Source of the DNA: Desmonostoc vinosum HA7617-LM4
GTDB taxonomy: Bacteria; Cyanobacteriota; Cyanobacteriia; Cyanobacteriales; Nostocaceae
NCBI GenBank assembly: GCA_019359515.1
Contig: JAHHHC010000037.1
Coordinates: 1 to 59,397, forward strand
Length of the DNA: 59,397 bases
Reading direction: 5' to 3'
Shown: positions 19,714 through 29,224 of the stretch, in pieces
Layout: every line of letters begins with the position of its first letter
How positions within the stretch are numbered: position 1 is the first letter of the stretch
Program-made: the position numbers and the translations under genes
The notes under the pieces: model-generated
Databases searched by the model: none
Told to the model about the DNA's origin: nothing
What the model saw: the letters and a program-made list of their open reading frames with translations, nothing else

Positions 19714-19908
19714 ATGCAGATAGTACAACAGATTTACTGTCCAAACTGTGGCAGTGAAGCGGAGCGTCATTATATTTCTGATAGTCAATTAACACGAACA
19801 CAATGTCCAACCTGTGACTACTTAATGATTAGTTGCACGCGCACAGGTAAAGTTATAGAAGCTTATGCCCCTGGTATTCACGCTCCTCGGATTCACGCAA
19901 AACGTTAG
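19714..19908 (+). CDS. Small zinc-ribbon protein
   Basis: A 64-aa protein with two CxxC knuckles, CPNCGSEAE and CPTCDY, spaced like a zinc ribbon. ATG 19714 is preceded by CAGGGG at a suitable distance, so I prefer it over the longer frame from 19657. Related small proteins are common in cyanobacteria and are sometimes labelled as PriA fragments because of the ribbon; nothing here supports a helicase role. It is monocistronic with its own terminator. Confidence 0.75.
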   Translation: MQIVQQIYCPNCGSEAERHYISDSQLTRTQCPTCDYLMISCTRTGKVIEAYAPGIHAPRIHAKR

Positions 19909-19920
19909 AAATTTAAAGAA

Positions 19921-19949
19921 AAGTCGGAGATAAATTCTCCGACTTTTTT
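19921..19949 (+). terminator. Intrinsic terminator of the zinc-ribbon gene
   Basis: AAGTCGGAGA (19921-19930) pairs with TCTCCGACTT (19936-19945), and the stem runs straight into a T stretch. It lies 12 bp after the stop codon and is a textbook intrinsic terminator. Confidence 0.9.
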
Positions 19950-19979
19950 ATGAAATTATTTCACACTTAAAATAGTGCA

Positions 19980-20460
19980 ATATTAAATAATTCGTAATTC
20001 GTAATGACGCTCGAGGACTCGCTACCGCTTCGCTAACGTAATTAAGTTTTGTAATGGGGATTTAACGCAAAGTCACCAGGGGGTTTCCTCCGAGCTGACG
20101 GCAGTTGTTCATGGGGTTTCCCCCATGAACAACTGCCTCAACTTTGTAAGACCAATTCTCTAAAATTCGGCTACACATTCAAACTCCGAAACCCATACTA
20201 AATAAGAGTTTCTTAATTACGAATTACGCGCTTGGAAGCGGTAGCGAGTCCTCGATAGCGTTAGCGTAAAGCCTACGGCATAGCTTCGCTTAGAGCGAGT
20301 CATCGAGCGTCGGTACGAGCGTCAGCGTAAAGCCTGCGGCATAGCTTCGCTTAGAGCGACACAGGAGCGTCGCGTCATTACGAATTGGTATAAGACAGAC
20401 CCCTACACAAAACTTGCCGATTATAGAACCGGGGGACTTAAACCCACGGAACTAGTTAAA
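19980..20460. repeat. Mosaic of dispersed Nostocales repeats
   Basis: The gap before the siroheme genes is built almost wholly of repeats. It has ATTCGTAATTCGTAAT motifs; a unit at 20041-20148 that recurs at 56555-56684 and carries a perfect 12-bp palindrome (TTGTTCATGGGG/CCCCATGAACAA, 20105-20132); two copies of a GCGTAAAGCC..GGCATAGCTTCGCTTAGAGCGA unit (about 20263-20300 and 20323-20360); and copy 2 of the 69-bp repeat (20391-20459). Confidence 0.8.
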
Positions 20461-20508
20461 GGGGATTTAGAATAACAAAAATAGTAACTAAAAATTTCAC
20501 CCTTGCCA

Positions 20509-21264
20509 ATGCTATCTGCATATCTATTGGTATCTCACGGAAGTCGCGATCCGCGTCCAGAAATCGCCATGCGACAACTGGCGGGGCTAATACGTAACAA
20601 ACTAGATGATAGCTATAATCAAGCAGCTTCTGCTAATAGCGTAGTTTCTCAGCCAAGTGATGAAAAGTTTGTAGGCGTAGCTTACTTAGAAGTTGTTTCT
20701 AAGTCGTTGCACGAACAGATTAAACAATTTGCTCAGAACGCTTTTGAGTGCGATCGCCTAAAAATCATACCGCTGTTTCTGCTGCCGGGAGTGCATGTAA
20801 TGACAGATATTCCGGCACAAGTTGCACTAGCACAACAGGCTCTTGGTCTAGATATTAAAATTGAGCTGCAACCATATTTGGGTAGTCATCCCGCTTTAGA
20901 GAAATTGCTAGCAAAATCAATGACTGCTATCAAAACACAAGCATGGATTTTGTTAGCCCACGGTAGCCGTCGCCCACTTTCTGGGCAGCCAGTAGAAGCA
21001 ATGGCTAAAGAGTTAGGAGCAGTAGTTGCTTACTGGTCTGTACCTCCTAGTTTAGAATTGCAAGTGAAAGATTTGATCGCTGCGGGTTACAGGGAAATTG
21101 CAATTCTGCCATACTTTTTATTCCCTGGTGGTATAACAGATGCGATCGCTCAGTCAACAGAAAAGCTAAAATTACAATTTCCCGAGGTAACTTTCCAACT
21201 AGCGGAACCTCTGGGAGCAAATGCAGAATTAGCCGATTTAATTTGGGACTTAATCAATAAATGA
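20509..21264 (+). CDS. Sirohydrochlorin chelatase (CbiX/SirB type)
   Basis: A 251-aa class II chelatase that inserts Fe (or Co) into sirohydrochlorin, the last step of siroheme synthesis. It is a two-module protein: the N-terminal half has YLLVSHGSRDPRP with the metal-binding His and the C-terminal half repeats it as AWILLAHGSRRP, followed by ILPYFLFPGG. I chose ATG 20509; a TTG six bases upstream gives two more residues. The stop overlaps the start of the methyltransferase gene (ATGA), so the two form an operon for siroheme, needed by nitrite and sulfite reductases. Confidence 0.88.
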   Translation: MLSAYLLVSHGSRDPRPEIAMRQLAGLIRNKLDDSYNQAASANSVVSQPSDEKFVGVAYLEVVSKSLHEQIKQFAQNAFECDRLKIIPLFLLPGVHVMTDIPAQVALAQQALGLDIKIELQPYLGSHPALEKLLAKSMTAIKTQAWILLAHGSRRPLSGQPVEAMAKELGAVVAYWSVPPSLELQVKDLIAAGYREIAILPYFLFPGGITDAIAQSTEKLKLQFPEVTFQLAEPLGANAELADLIWDLINK

Positions 21265-22040
21265 GCCGCACAGAAACAGAGGCAAGAAAGTATTTGGGAA
21301 AGGTTTATTTAGTAGGTGCGGGGCCAGGAGATCCAGGACTAGTCACCCTCAAGGCGAAAGGTTTACTCGAATGTGCAGACGTAGTTATCTATGATGCTTT
21401 AGTAAGTCCAGCAATTTTGGCAATGATTAATCCCCAAGCCGAACAAATTAATGCCGGTAAGCGCATGGGGAGACACTCGCTGTTACAAGAAGAAACAACG
21501 CAACTGCTGATTGATAAAGCCCAGGATCATGCAATTGTGATCCGGCTCAAAGGTGGCGATCCCTTTATCTTTGGTCGAGGTGGTGAGGAAATGGCAGAAT
21601 TAGTAGAGGCTGGCATCTCAGTCGAGGTAGTGCCCGGTATTACTTCGGGAATCGCTGCACCAGCCTACGCAGGCATTCCTCTAACTCATAGGTTATATAG
21701 CTCTTCGGTGACATTTGTTACTGGGCACGAGGCAGCGGGTAAGTATAAACCAGCAGTGAATTGGAGTGCGATCGCCCACGGTTCCGAAACGATTGTGATT
21801 TACATGGGGATTCACAACTTACCGTATATTGTAGAACAATTGAGTGCAGCAAGATTGAGCTTAGAAACACCAATTGGTTTAGTACGTTGGGGTACGCGAC
21901 CAGAACAAGAAGAATTGATTGGTACATTAGCGACAATTGTCGAACAGGTAGAACAAACTGGATTTGGCGCACCTGCGATCGCTGTTATAGGATCAGTAGT
22001 AAATATGCACAGCATCCTATCTAGTTGTCGCCCAACTTGA
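21261..22040 (+). CDS. cobA: Uroporphyrinogen-III C-methyltransferase
   Basis: A 259-aa SUMT. It adds two methyl groups from S-adenosylmethionine to uroporphyrinogen III, giving precorrin-2 for siroheme and cobalamin. Family motifs: VYLVGAGPGDPGLVTLKA at the N-terminus, VIRLKGGDPFIFGRGGEE, and VVPGITSGIAAPAYAGIPLTHR. It is the stand-alone methyltransferase without the CysG dehydrogenase domain. It overlaps the chelatase gene by 4 bp (ATGA), so translation is coupled. Confidence 0.92.
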   Translation: MSRTETEARKYLGKVYLVGAGPGDPGLVTLKAKGLLECADVVIYDALVSPAILAMINPQAEQINAGKRMGRHSLLQEETTQLLIDKAQDHAIVIRLKGGDPFIFGRGGEEMAELVEAGISVEVVPGITSGIAAPAYAGIPLTHRLYSSSVTFVTGHEAAGKYKPAVNWSAIAHGSETIVIYMGIHNLPYIVEQLSAARLSLETPIGLVRWGTRPEQEELIGTLATIVEQVEQTGFGAPAIAVIGSVVNMHSILSSCRPT

Positions 22041-22149
22041 GAGATGAGGGAGTAAAAAGCTGGGGAGGCAGGGGGAACAGAGGGAGAAATAACAAACACC
22101 AATTCCCAATTCCCCATTTTCAATTACGAATTACGAATTAGTATGAGAT

Positions 22150-22527
22150 TCAAGCAGCTACTGACTGAATCACACTCAGTAACAACTCAGGCGTATACGG
22201 TTCAGTTATGTAAGCGTCAGCACCTTGTTTTCTCGCCCACAAATGATGAATTGTCTGATTTTTGCTACTACAAATCACAATTGGCACTTTCTGATGAGTG
22301 GAATTTCTGTTGAGGAAGCGACACAACTCAAATCCACTCATTCCTGGCATTACCACATCAGTAATAATCGCATCTGGCTTTTCTTCCAGGACTATTTCCA
22401 GAGCTTCTTTAGCACTATTAGCTTTAATAATGTTGTAACCTCTATCTCTGAAATAATTACTCACGAATTCCAAATCATTCAGAGAATCTTCTAAAACCAG
22501 AATTTTACCAACTCTAGCAATACTCAA
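22150..22527 (-). CDS. CheY/PilH-like single-domain response regulator
   Basis: A 125-aa receiver domain. The acid pocket is LEDS, the phospho-acceptor Asp is in AIITDVVMPGMSG, and the switch Ser/Thr region is IVICSSKN. The invariant Lys that contacts the phosphoryl group is replaced by Glu: AYITEPYT where family members have (L)TKP. It follows the PatA-like gene by 41 bp on the same strand, the same order as pilG-pilH or hmpA-hmpB in cyanobacterial type IV pilus phototaxis/hormogonium loci, but no cheW, MCP or cheA gene follows. It is probably an accessory pair acting with an array encoded elsewhere. Confidence 0.85.
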   Translation of the reverse strand: MSIARVGKILVLEDSLNDLEFVSNYFRDRGYNIIKANSAKEALEIVLEEKPDAIITDVVMPGMSGFELCRFLNRNSTHQKVPIVICSSKNQTIHHLWARKQGADAYITEPYTPELLLSVIQSVAA

Positions 22528-22568
22528 TCTTAAATCTCCAAAGTGTCTTGACTTGATTGATTGAGAAC

Positions 22569-23645
22569 CTAAACAATATGTTTAAAGATAATTTTCAATA
22601 AATCTCCTTGGGTAAAAGGTTTAGCTAAATAACCTGAAGCTCTAGCCATCTTCGCTTTCGCTCTATCGATAAATCTTGTTTTTCCTGACACCATAATTAC
22701 GGGTGTATTCTTAAAATACACATGCTTACGGAGTAAAGAGCAGAGTTCATACCCATCTAAACCAGGCATTGAGATATCCAATAAAATCAAGTCTGGCTTA
22801 GTACAGAGAATTTGCATTAAAGCTTTCATAGAGTCAGTGACTCCTACAAAAGAAAATATTTGCTCATCTAAAAAACCTTTGATGGCATTCAGTACTGTAG
22901 GACTGTCATCAATACAGAATATTGTGTAGAGTTTTTTCTCAGTAGACAATCGCGAAATTCTTTGGCCACTATTATCGGTAGTCTTAGGATTTTGTTGTAA
23001 AAAACGGCTAGAGTAGGCTGCAACTTTATTACTGCTGCTTGGTCTAGATAACGTTTCTACGGCTGTTGTTTGAGCTTGTGGTTGCTGCGTTCGGAAAAAT
23101 TGCGCCCCCTCGGCTGGAACAACAGGCTGTTTTTGACATCTTTCAACTAGTAAGCGGAGATTCAAATGGCAAAACTTTGGCATATCATCCAGAAAACTTT
23201 CTGGAATAAATTCATAACTCCCCTCTTCTAAGTTTAAAAATGACTCTAAAACCTCTAGCGCCAATTGTTCTATCAGTATTGCCGCCTGCGACGGACTCAT
23301 ATATTTTTGATTGACTAACCAGCAAATTGCTAAATAATCTGGATTTGGTATAGCTTGATTCTCAATACCAGTTTCAAAAATCATCCGCAACTGCTCATCG
23401 ATACCGTGAGGGAGAGTAGAAATCTGCTGACTCAAGCGCTGCAAATTTCTATAAAGCGGCTCAAACATTTTCTCTGAGTAGCAAGCATAAATTAATTTAC
23501 CTTCATCTATGTATATTGACCAAGCACCTGAAGTGCTAAATACCTGCAAACAACCAGTCACAGATTTACTGGTGATTTTTTTTAACAGAGATAGGGGCTG
23601 GAGTTTCTGGAAAAATCTATATCTACTAATCGGAAGTGTTGTCAT
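22569..23645 (-). CDS. PatA-like protein: PATAN (DUF4388) domain plus receiver
   Basis: A 358-aa protein. Residues about 8-160 form a PATAN/DUF4388 domain (KKITSKSVTGCLQV, SGAWSIYIDEGKLIYACYS), followed by a Gln/Ser-rich linker and a C-terminal receiver at about 238-356. The receiver is canonical: FCIDDSPTV, Asp in LILLDISMPGLDG, IMVSGKT and YLAKPF. Relatives include PatA (heterocyst patterning) and PilG/TaxP1/HmpA (pilus-based motility), so the protein most likely takes part in motility or developmental signalling. It is the first gene of a pair with the CheY-like regulator. Confidence 0.85.
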   Translation of the reverse strand: MTTLPISRYRFFQKLQPLSLLKKITSKSVTGCLQVFSTSGAWSIYIDEGKLIYACYSEKMFEPLYRNLQRLSQQISTLPHGIDEQLRMIFETGIENQAIPNPDYLAICWLVNQKYMSPSQAAILIEQLALEVLESFLNLEEGSYEFIPESFLDDMPKFCHLNLRLLVERCQKQPVVPAEGAQFFRTQQPQAQTTAVETLSRPSSSNKVAAYSSRFLQQNPKTTDNSGQRISRLSTEKKLYTIFCIDDSPTVLNAIKGFLDEQIFSFVGVTDSMKALMQILCTKPDLILLDISMPGLDGYELCSLLRKHVYFKNTPVIMVSGKTRFIDRAKAKMARASGYLAKPFTQGDLLKIIFKHIV

Positions 23646-24325
23646 CGGGATAGTTCTGGATTAAATTAATATTCGCAATTCAAATCGGTGAATTTCCCAA
23701 AGAAAATTCACAGCCATAATGGCTGAAGTACTGTCAAATAAATATAGCTGTCGGATTTAACTTAGTACAGAGATTCCACACCCCCCAATACCAAACTCCC
23801 CAATCTCTGCTAAGCTATAATGCACGAATTACGAATTGCCATAGCACACCCAGCCATATTATTGCCCAAAGCCTGATCTGGCCAGAGTTATTTTCTCTAA
23901 ACAGCATTCCAGAAATCAGCTTGACTTTCTGTATCTTTCGCTAATCTGGCTATTCTGGAAACATAGGGAGTGGGGAAAGAAAGTGTTTATTTCATTCATA
24001 ACGGGTGGTGCGCCGTCTGTCCCCTACTCCCTGCCCCCTTTCCCCTACTCTCTTGAGTGATGCATCTGTAGTTTTATGGCTGTCACTGGTTCCCTCCTTT
24101 TTAAGGGGGTTAGGGGGAATCTAAAAGTGCCTAAAGTCACAGCAAAACACTTTTCAAACAACCTCTAAAACTTAGGTTACTATAAATCTCCAAGTGAATT
24201 AAAAATAATGTATAAATTTCATGATAAATAAGTAAAGAAAAGATGAAAACTTATTACTATTAAATATCAGGATTTTTTATAAAAATTTATTTAAATCAAA
24301 AACGGGGAATTAACCCAGACGAATT
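23646..24325. other. Intergenic region with short repeats
   Basis: Divergent region between the PatA-like gene and the pseudouridine synthase gene. It contains C-rich short repeats near 23779-23805 and 24023-24050, a CCCTCCTTTTTAAGGGGG-type palindrome near 24092-24110 that is common between cyanobacterial genes, and an AT-rich right part. No gene seen. Confidence 0.5.
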
Positions 24326-25261
24326 GTGATCGAATTTAATCTACAAGTTGAAGATAACAGCGATCGCCTTGACCGCTACCTTTCACAAGAATTACCAGAT
24401 TTATCTCGTTCCCGCATCCAGCAGTTAATCGAACAAGGTCAGGTGCAACTCAACGGTCAAGTTTGCATATCTAAGAAGATTAGCATTAAAGCAGGCGATC
24501 GCATCACTCTAGAAATCCCAGCAGCACAACCTTTAGAACTACAAGCAGAAAATATCCCCTTAGATATCCTCTACGAAGACGACCAATTACTCATTCTCAA
24601 CAAACCCGCTGGTTTAGTCGTTCATCCTGCACCCGGCCATCCCGATGGTACTTTAGTCAATGCCCTCTTAGCGCATTGTCCCAACCTCCCAGGAATTGGC
24701 GGAGTCCAACGTCCGGGAATTGTCCATCGCTTGGATAAGGATACAACAGGGGCGATCGCCATTGCCAAAACAGACATCGCTTATCAATATTTGCAAGCAC
24801 AACTCAAAGCTAAAACCGCACGCCGAGAATATTTAGGTGTAGTTTACGGCGCACCAAAAACCGAAAGTGGCACTGTAGATTTGCCCATTGGTCGCCATTC
24901 CCAAGACCGCAAAAAAATGGCAATTGTCCCCACAGAACAAGGCGGACGATCTGCCGTTACTCATTGGCAAGTATTAGAACGCCTTGGTAACTACACATTA
25001 ATCCATTTCCAACTAGAAACAGGACGCACCCATCAAATTCGTGTCCACAGCGCTAAAATCGGTCATCCAATAGTTGGCGACCCAATTTATGGTTCTGGTC
25101 GTTCAGTAGGCGTTAATTTGCCTGGTCAAGCACTACACGCTTGGCGACTCAAACTACAACATCCCATATCACAAGATTGGATCGAAGTTACAGCCCCTCC
25201 ACCTCCAACATTGACAACTTTAATAGAAGTTCTGCGGCGACGAGTAGCAATTTATAATTAG
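24326..25261 (+). CDS. rluD: RluD-type 23S rRNA pseudouridine synthase
   Basis: A 311-aa pseudouridine synthase of the RluA/RluC/RluD family. It starts with GTG 24326; an S4 RNA-binding domain covers about residues 12-75 (SRSRIQQLIEQGQVQLNG), and the catalytic motif is GIVHRLDKDTTG (Asp about residue 138), followed by YLGVVYG and ETGRTHQIRVH. RluD modifies helix 69 of 23S rRNA; the exact target sites here cannot be read from sequence. Its stop is followed by a repeat-rich spacer and the phycobilisome-like gene on the same strand. Confidence 0.85.
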   Translation: MIEFNLQVEDNSDRLDRYLSQELPDLSRSRIQQLIEQGQVQLNGQVCISKKISIKAGDRITLEIPAAQPLELQAENIPLDILYEDDQLLILNKPAGLVVHPAPGHPDGTLVNALLAHCPNLPGIGGVQRPGIVHRLDKDTTGAIAIAKTDIAYQYLQAQLKAKTARREYLGVVYGAPKTESGTVDLPIGRHSQDRKKMAIVPTEQGGRSAVTHWQVLERLGNYTLIHFQLETGRTHQIRVHSAKIGHPIVGDPIYGSGRSVGVNLPGQALHAWRLKLQHPISQDWIEVTAPPPPTLTTLIEVLRRRVAIYN

Positions 25262-25385
25262 GGGCTAGGGGCTGGTTAGGGACTGGGGATTGGTAAGAAG
25301 ATATCTTATGAATTCTTTAATTTTTAATACTCAATTGCCCATTCCCAATTTCCCATTCCCAATTCCCAATTCCCCATTCCCCAAA

Positions 25386-25976
25386 ATGACAAAACCCCAA
25401 CTTAGTGAAAAAGTTCAAGAATTAATCCAAAAAGCCAGGATTGTTAGCTTTGATACCTGGAAATACACCTATCCTCAACCAGCTATTCAGCTATTTCAAG
25501 CAGCCGATGACCAGGGACGTTATCTGACAAACGAAGATTTTCAGCAAATCCAGAAACTTGTACCAGCCACAGTAGAATTAATTCCAGTGGCACAGATGCT
25601 ACGCGATCGCGTCAGCGATATCGTAAATGAAGCTAGAACCGAGGTGTTATCCACCTTCCCCAACATCACCCAACCCGGCGGTGGACTGTACCCCCCCGAA
25701 CGTGCTGAAGCTTGTTGGCGTGACTTCTGGCACTTTTTGCGTTGCATCACCTACGGCATTGCAGGAAGACACACCGACTACACCAGTACAGAAGGTCTGC
25801 ACTACATGCAACTGCTTTATCAAGAATTACAAGTACCCTTAGATGCAATGGTTTTAGGGCTAGAAGGCATCAAAACTAGCAGCCTAAAACGCGTAGAACC
25901 AAATCAGCAAGAAATACTTGCTCCCTATTTTGATCACCTAATTGGAAAGTTGAAGAGGATAGGGAGTGGGGAGTAA
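25386..25976 (+). CDS. Phycobilisome-family (phycobiliprotein-like) protein
   Basis: A 196-aa protein with the globin-like phycobiliprotein fold. The segment [25 protein letters not shown] aligns with the bilin pocket of phycocyanin (AACLRDxxYYLRxxTY), and its Cys (about residue 108) sits at the position of chromophore-binding Cys84. It diverges strongly from CpcA, ApcA and CpeA, so it is not a standard antenna subunit. I start at ATG 25386 because the upstream frame to 25290 is made of CCCAATT-type repeats. It may be a regulatory or chromophore-handling relative; bilin binding is inferred. Confidence 0.75.
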   Translation: MTKPQLSEKVQELIQKARIVSFDTWKYTYPQPAIQLFQAADDQGRYLTNEDFQQIQKLVPATVELIPVAQMLRDRVSDIVNEARTEVLSTFPNITQPGGGLYPPERAEACWRDFWHFLRCITYGIAGRHTDYTSTEGLHYMQLLYQELQVPLDAMVLGLEGIKTSSLKRVEPNQQEILAPYFDHLIGKLKRIGSGE

Positions 25977-26057
25977 TACTTCGACTACGCTTAGTGACTA
26001 GGAGTAGGGAGTGGGGGAGATGAGGGAGATGAGGGAGATGAGGCGAGAAATAACAAA

Positions 26058-26214
26058 TCCCCAATCCCCAATCCCCAATCCCCAGTCCCCAGTCCCCAAT
26101 CCCCAGTCCCCAATCCCCAGTCCCCAATCCCCAGTCCCCAATCCCCAGTCCCCAATCCCCAATCCCCAATCCCCAATCCCCAGTCCCCAGTCCCCAGTCC
26201 CCAGTCCCCAATCC
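26058..26214. repeat. STRR heptanucleotide array, about 22 units
   Basis: An almost pure array of CCCCAAT and CCCCAGT units with period 7. It matches the short tandemly repeated repetitive (STRR) sequences known from heterocystous cyanobacteria. Because 7 is not a multiple of 3, long frames appear on both strands here, but they are artefacts. Confidence 0.95.
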
Positions 26215-26222
26215 CATTACAA

Positions 26223-26702
26223 ATGACAAATAACAAAATATCCCAAGGGCGGATGCTGCTTTCTCACAACTTTGATGTTTCACCTGATATCGTTCCAACT
26301 CTCAGCCGGGAAGAGTTTACAGAGGTTTTTAAAGAGGGGTTAAGTGTTCACGAACATCTCAAATGTCGCTTAGTAGACAATCCACATTGGATTGTAGAGG
26401 TTTTATTTTCTACAGAGGAATTTTTGCCTCAGCAGGTGGGCGAACTGTGTGCCTATGCTTTAGCCCAGAAGCGCCAAAAACAGCGATCGCCTTCAGCACC
26501 CATCCCGGAAATTCTCATCTTGGGTGGTATCAAAACAACTCCGCCTACAAGTAATTCTCCTGATGCTCTACAACCAGGCAATTGGGGCGTAGATGTCGTA
26601 GAAACTCTTTCATCTCAAAAATTTTTACAAGCGATCGCCTGGGATGCCACCATTGCCCAAAAATCCCCCGAAAGTATCTTCAAAGTTGAACTGAAAGATT
26701 AG
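26223..26702 (+). CDS. Hypothetical protein, about 150-159 aa
   Basis: An unrecognised soluble protein. Recognisable stretches are [30 protein letters not shown] and a later [13 protein letters not shown]. The first codons from ATG 26223 come from a common repeat (ATGACAAATAACAAA), so the true start may be ATG 26253. It has HIP1 sites and normal codon use. It sits between the phycobilisome-like and ankyrin genes, separated from both by repeat arrays, so an operon is doubtful. Confidence 0.6.
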   Translation: MTNNKISQGRMLLSHNFDVSPDIVPTLSREEFTEVFKEGLSVHEHLKCRLVDNPHWIVEVLFSTEEFLPQQVGELCAYALAQKRQKQRSPSAPIPEILILGGIKTTPPTSNSPDALQPGNWGVDVVETLSSQKFLQAIAWDATIAQKSPESIFKVELKD

Positions 26703-26945
26703 AAACTAGGTACTGGTAACTGGGGAATTGTCATTTGTCATTTGTTATTAATTATTCTCCGCGTCCCCCTACCCTTCTCCTATCGGAGACGCTGCGCGAA
26801 CGGGAACGCTTTCAGCGAACGGGTTCGCAGTCGCTCATGGGGGAAACCCCCAAGACCACGCTGTCTCACCGCGTCCCCGCGTCTCTGCGTCTCCCTCATC
26901 TTCCCCCACTCCCTACTCCCCACTCCCTACTCCCCATTTCCCACC

Positions 26946-27650
26946 ATGCCTTCTCTAAATGATGAACTAATCCGAGCGATCGTCAGAGGTGACACCACTA
27001 CTGTCAAGACACTACTAGCTCAAGGTGCAGATGCAAATACAACTGGCGGTGTAACAGCCGTCGGAGCTGGTAACACTGGGCTAATGTGGGCAGCTACAGA
27101 TGGATATCTCGATATTGTGGAACTACTGCTTACCCATGGTGCCAATGTCAACACCAAAAACGTAGCCAATTATACTGCTTTAATGTACGCAGCCGAATCA
27201 GACTACCGGAACGTTGTTTCAATTCTGCTTGATCATGGTGCTGGTATCGATGATCGCAACCACTATGGTGAGACAATATTAATGTCAATGGCACGGCATG
27301 GACAGACCGACATAGTACAACGTCTAGTAGCAATGGGAGCTGAAGTAAACGCCACCAATAAGATTGGTAATACAGCTCTATACTTAGCCGCTGAAAATGG
27401 ACACCCATATACAGTAAAAGCACTCATCGAACTAGGTGGTGAAGTGAATACCGCCAACCTTGGTGATTGGACACCACTAATGATGGCATCAGCACGGGGC
27501 GATCTCGAAACAATGACAATATTGTTGGAGCATGGTGCAGATTTTCGTCCCCAAAATCGCTGGGGTGCAACAGCTTTGAGTGAAGCCCGCAAATCCTTCC
27601 GCTCCCATCAAGCGGCAGAACTTTTAATTAGCGCCGGCGCAACGGAGTAA
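26946..27650 (+). CDS. Ankyrin-repeat protein
   Basis: A 234-aa protein made almost wholly of ankyrin repeats, about seven, with the usual TxLMxAAxxGxxxIVxxLLxxGAxxN pattern (e.g. TGLMWAATDGYLDIVELLLT). No other domain or signal peptide is visible, so it is likely a cytoplasmic protein-binding scaffold. ATG 26946 is the natural start; the frame upstream to 26742 is encoded by dispersed GC-rich repeats. The partner is unknown. Confidence 0.88.
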   Translation: MPSLNDELIRAIVRGDTTTVKTLLAQGADANTTGGVTAVGAGNTGLMWAATDGYLDIVELLLTHGANVNTKNVANYTALMYAAESDYRNVVSILLDHGAGIDDRNHYGETILMSMARHGQTDIVQRLVAMGAEVNATNKIGNTALYLAAENGHPYTVKALIELGGEVNTANLGDWTPLMMASARGDLETMTILLEHGADFRPQNRWGATALSEARKSFRSHQAAELLISAGATE

Positions 27651-28015
27651 AAAGCAGGCAAGCAGAGACTTCAAAAGTTATATTTAAATACTTGAATCTT
27701 GGCTTGATGAGCGAAAAGTAGAGAGTAGCGTAAAACGAAAATATTTAAACCTTCTGTACAACTCTACTCTTGAAAGAGTGACAAAAAAAGATCTGGTGAG
27801 TCAGTGGTGTGTATAATTCCTGTAGAAAGTCTTGTCTTATTATAAAATTGACTGTATCTTTAATGATGGGTTTTTGATAAAACACTAACTAATATAATCT
27901 GACGTATTCTAGATTTGCACCAAAAACTTGATTATGTATGCTCAATTTAGAACGAATAAGCTTTAGCTTTTTAGTATTTGAATTAAAACATAATATATTT
28001 AACTAAGCAATAATT
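27651..28015. other. Intergenic region, nothing recognised
   Basis: About 365 bp between the ankyrin gene and the glycosyltransferase gene. It turns strongly AT-rich towards the right. It presumably holds the promoter of the glycosyltransferase gene; I see no repeat or RNA gene. Confidence 0.4.
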
Positions 28016-29146
28016 ATGAATGTTTATATATACTTACCACAATTTCCGGAATCAGAAGACAAAATCGTTGATGGAATGACAAAATCTATACATGGTTTAG
28101 CTTCAGGACTGACCTGTTGTGGAGAGCAAGTTACAATATTGTGTGAAGGTCTTGAAGATAAATCCTTTAAGTCAAAGGCCGGTTATGAAATTAAGCGTTT
28201 TGCTAATAAAAGTCAGTTCAAAAGGTTTCAACTACCAGATGGGTTAAAACACCATATTTCTCAAAATAAAAATCCATATATTGCAATCATTAATGGAATA
28301 TTTTTTCCTAAAAGCTATTTTTTGTCGCGTTTATTTTTAAAAAATGCCATACCGTATGTAGTGGCACCACACGACCCCTATCATCCAGCTATTTTTAGTA
28401 AAAACGCCCATCTAAAATGGCCTTATTGGCATTTGATGGAGAAGCATTTATTACGGCAAGCACATGCTATTCAAGTTTTAGATATTCGTCATGCGGAATG
28501 GTTAAAACGTTTAAATGTCCATACTCCAGTTATAGAGACACCTAATGGTTTCTCACCGAATGAAGTAAATTCTGAATCATTGCTAAATTGGAGGACACAA
28601 GAGGGAATCCCTAAACTTTTATTTTTAGGACGCATAGATGCTCACAATAAAGGTCTAGATATCTTAATTGATGCATTTAAAGAAGTTTTGACTTCAGCAG
28701 ATGCGGAACTTGTAATCCAAGGCCCAGATTGGGGTGATAAAAATAAACTAGAAAGACAAGCTAATCAGCTTTCAATATCAAAAAAAGTTTCTTTTTGTGA
28801 TCCCAATTATGATAAATCTTCTTCATCAATCATTGCTGAACATGATATTTTCTGTCTGGCTTCGCGTTTTGAAGGATTTAGTCTAGCTGCATTAGAAGCA
28901 ATGCTAGCAGGTCGAGTATTATTAGTTTCCGAAATTGCTGGTATTGCACCATATATTCAAAAAAGTGGTTGTGGAGTTGTAGTTAAACCAGATGTATTAT
29001 CAATCAAAGAAGGAATAATAAAATTATTAACGTGTCGTTCAGATTGGAAAGAAATGGGATTAAGAGGGCGGCATTATGTACTTGAGCATTTACAATGGAG
29101 TAAAATTGCATTTAATGCATTAGAACACTATAAAAAACTAATCTAG
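28016..29146 (+). CDS. Glycosyltransferase, GT-B fold (family 4-like)
   Basis: A 376-aa glycosyltransferase. The C-terminal Rossmann half carries KLLFLGRIDAHNKGLDILIDAF (donor-side loop), and FCLASRFEGFSLAALEAMLAG, the GT4 E-x7-E type motif. The N-terminal half has the acceptor-side region KIVDGMTKSIHGLASGL. It probably adds a sugar from a nucleotide donor during exopolysaccharide, glycan or glycolipid assembly. The gene is clearly more AT-rich than its neighbours and is followed by an acyltransferase gene on the same strand. Confidence 0.85.
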   Translation: MNVYIYLPQFPESEDKIVDGMTKSIHGLASGLTCCGEQVTILCEGLEDKSFKSKAGYEIKRFANKSQFKRFQLPDGLKHHISQNKNPYIAIINGIFFPKSYFLSRLFLKNAIPYVVAPHDPYHPAIFSKNAHLKWPYWHLMEKHLLRQAHAIQVLDIRHAEWLKRLNVHTPVIETPNGFSPNEVNSESLLNWRTQEGIPKLLFLGRIDAHNKGLDILIDAFKEVLTSADAELVIQGPDWGDKNKLERQANQLSISKKVSFCDPNYDKSSSSIIAEHDIFCLASRFEGFSLAALEAMLAGRVLLVSEIAGIAPYIQKSGCGVVVKPDVLSIKEGIIKLLTCRSDWKEMGLRGRHYVLEHLQWSKIAFNALEHYKKLI

Positions 29147-29224
29147 CTAATTTTTAAATATTCTGGATATATTTATTTTTTTGTCAAGTTACGATAGAGC
29201 TATTATAAATAAAAAAACTATCTC

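Noticed and set aside
19714-19908. PriA helicase
   Set aside because: Only a zinc ribbon of 64 residues is present, without any helicase motif; such labels come from the ribbon similarity.
25876-26298. Long frames on both strands across the STRR array (GDWGLG-type and NPQSPIP-type proteins)
   Set aside because: Period-7 repeats give open frames in every phase; there is no start context, and they overlap real gene ends.
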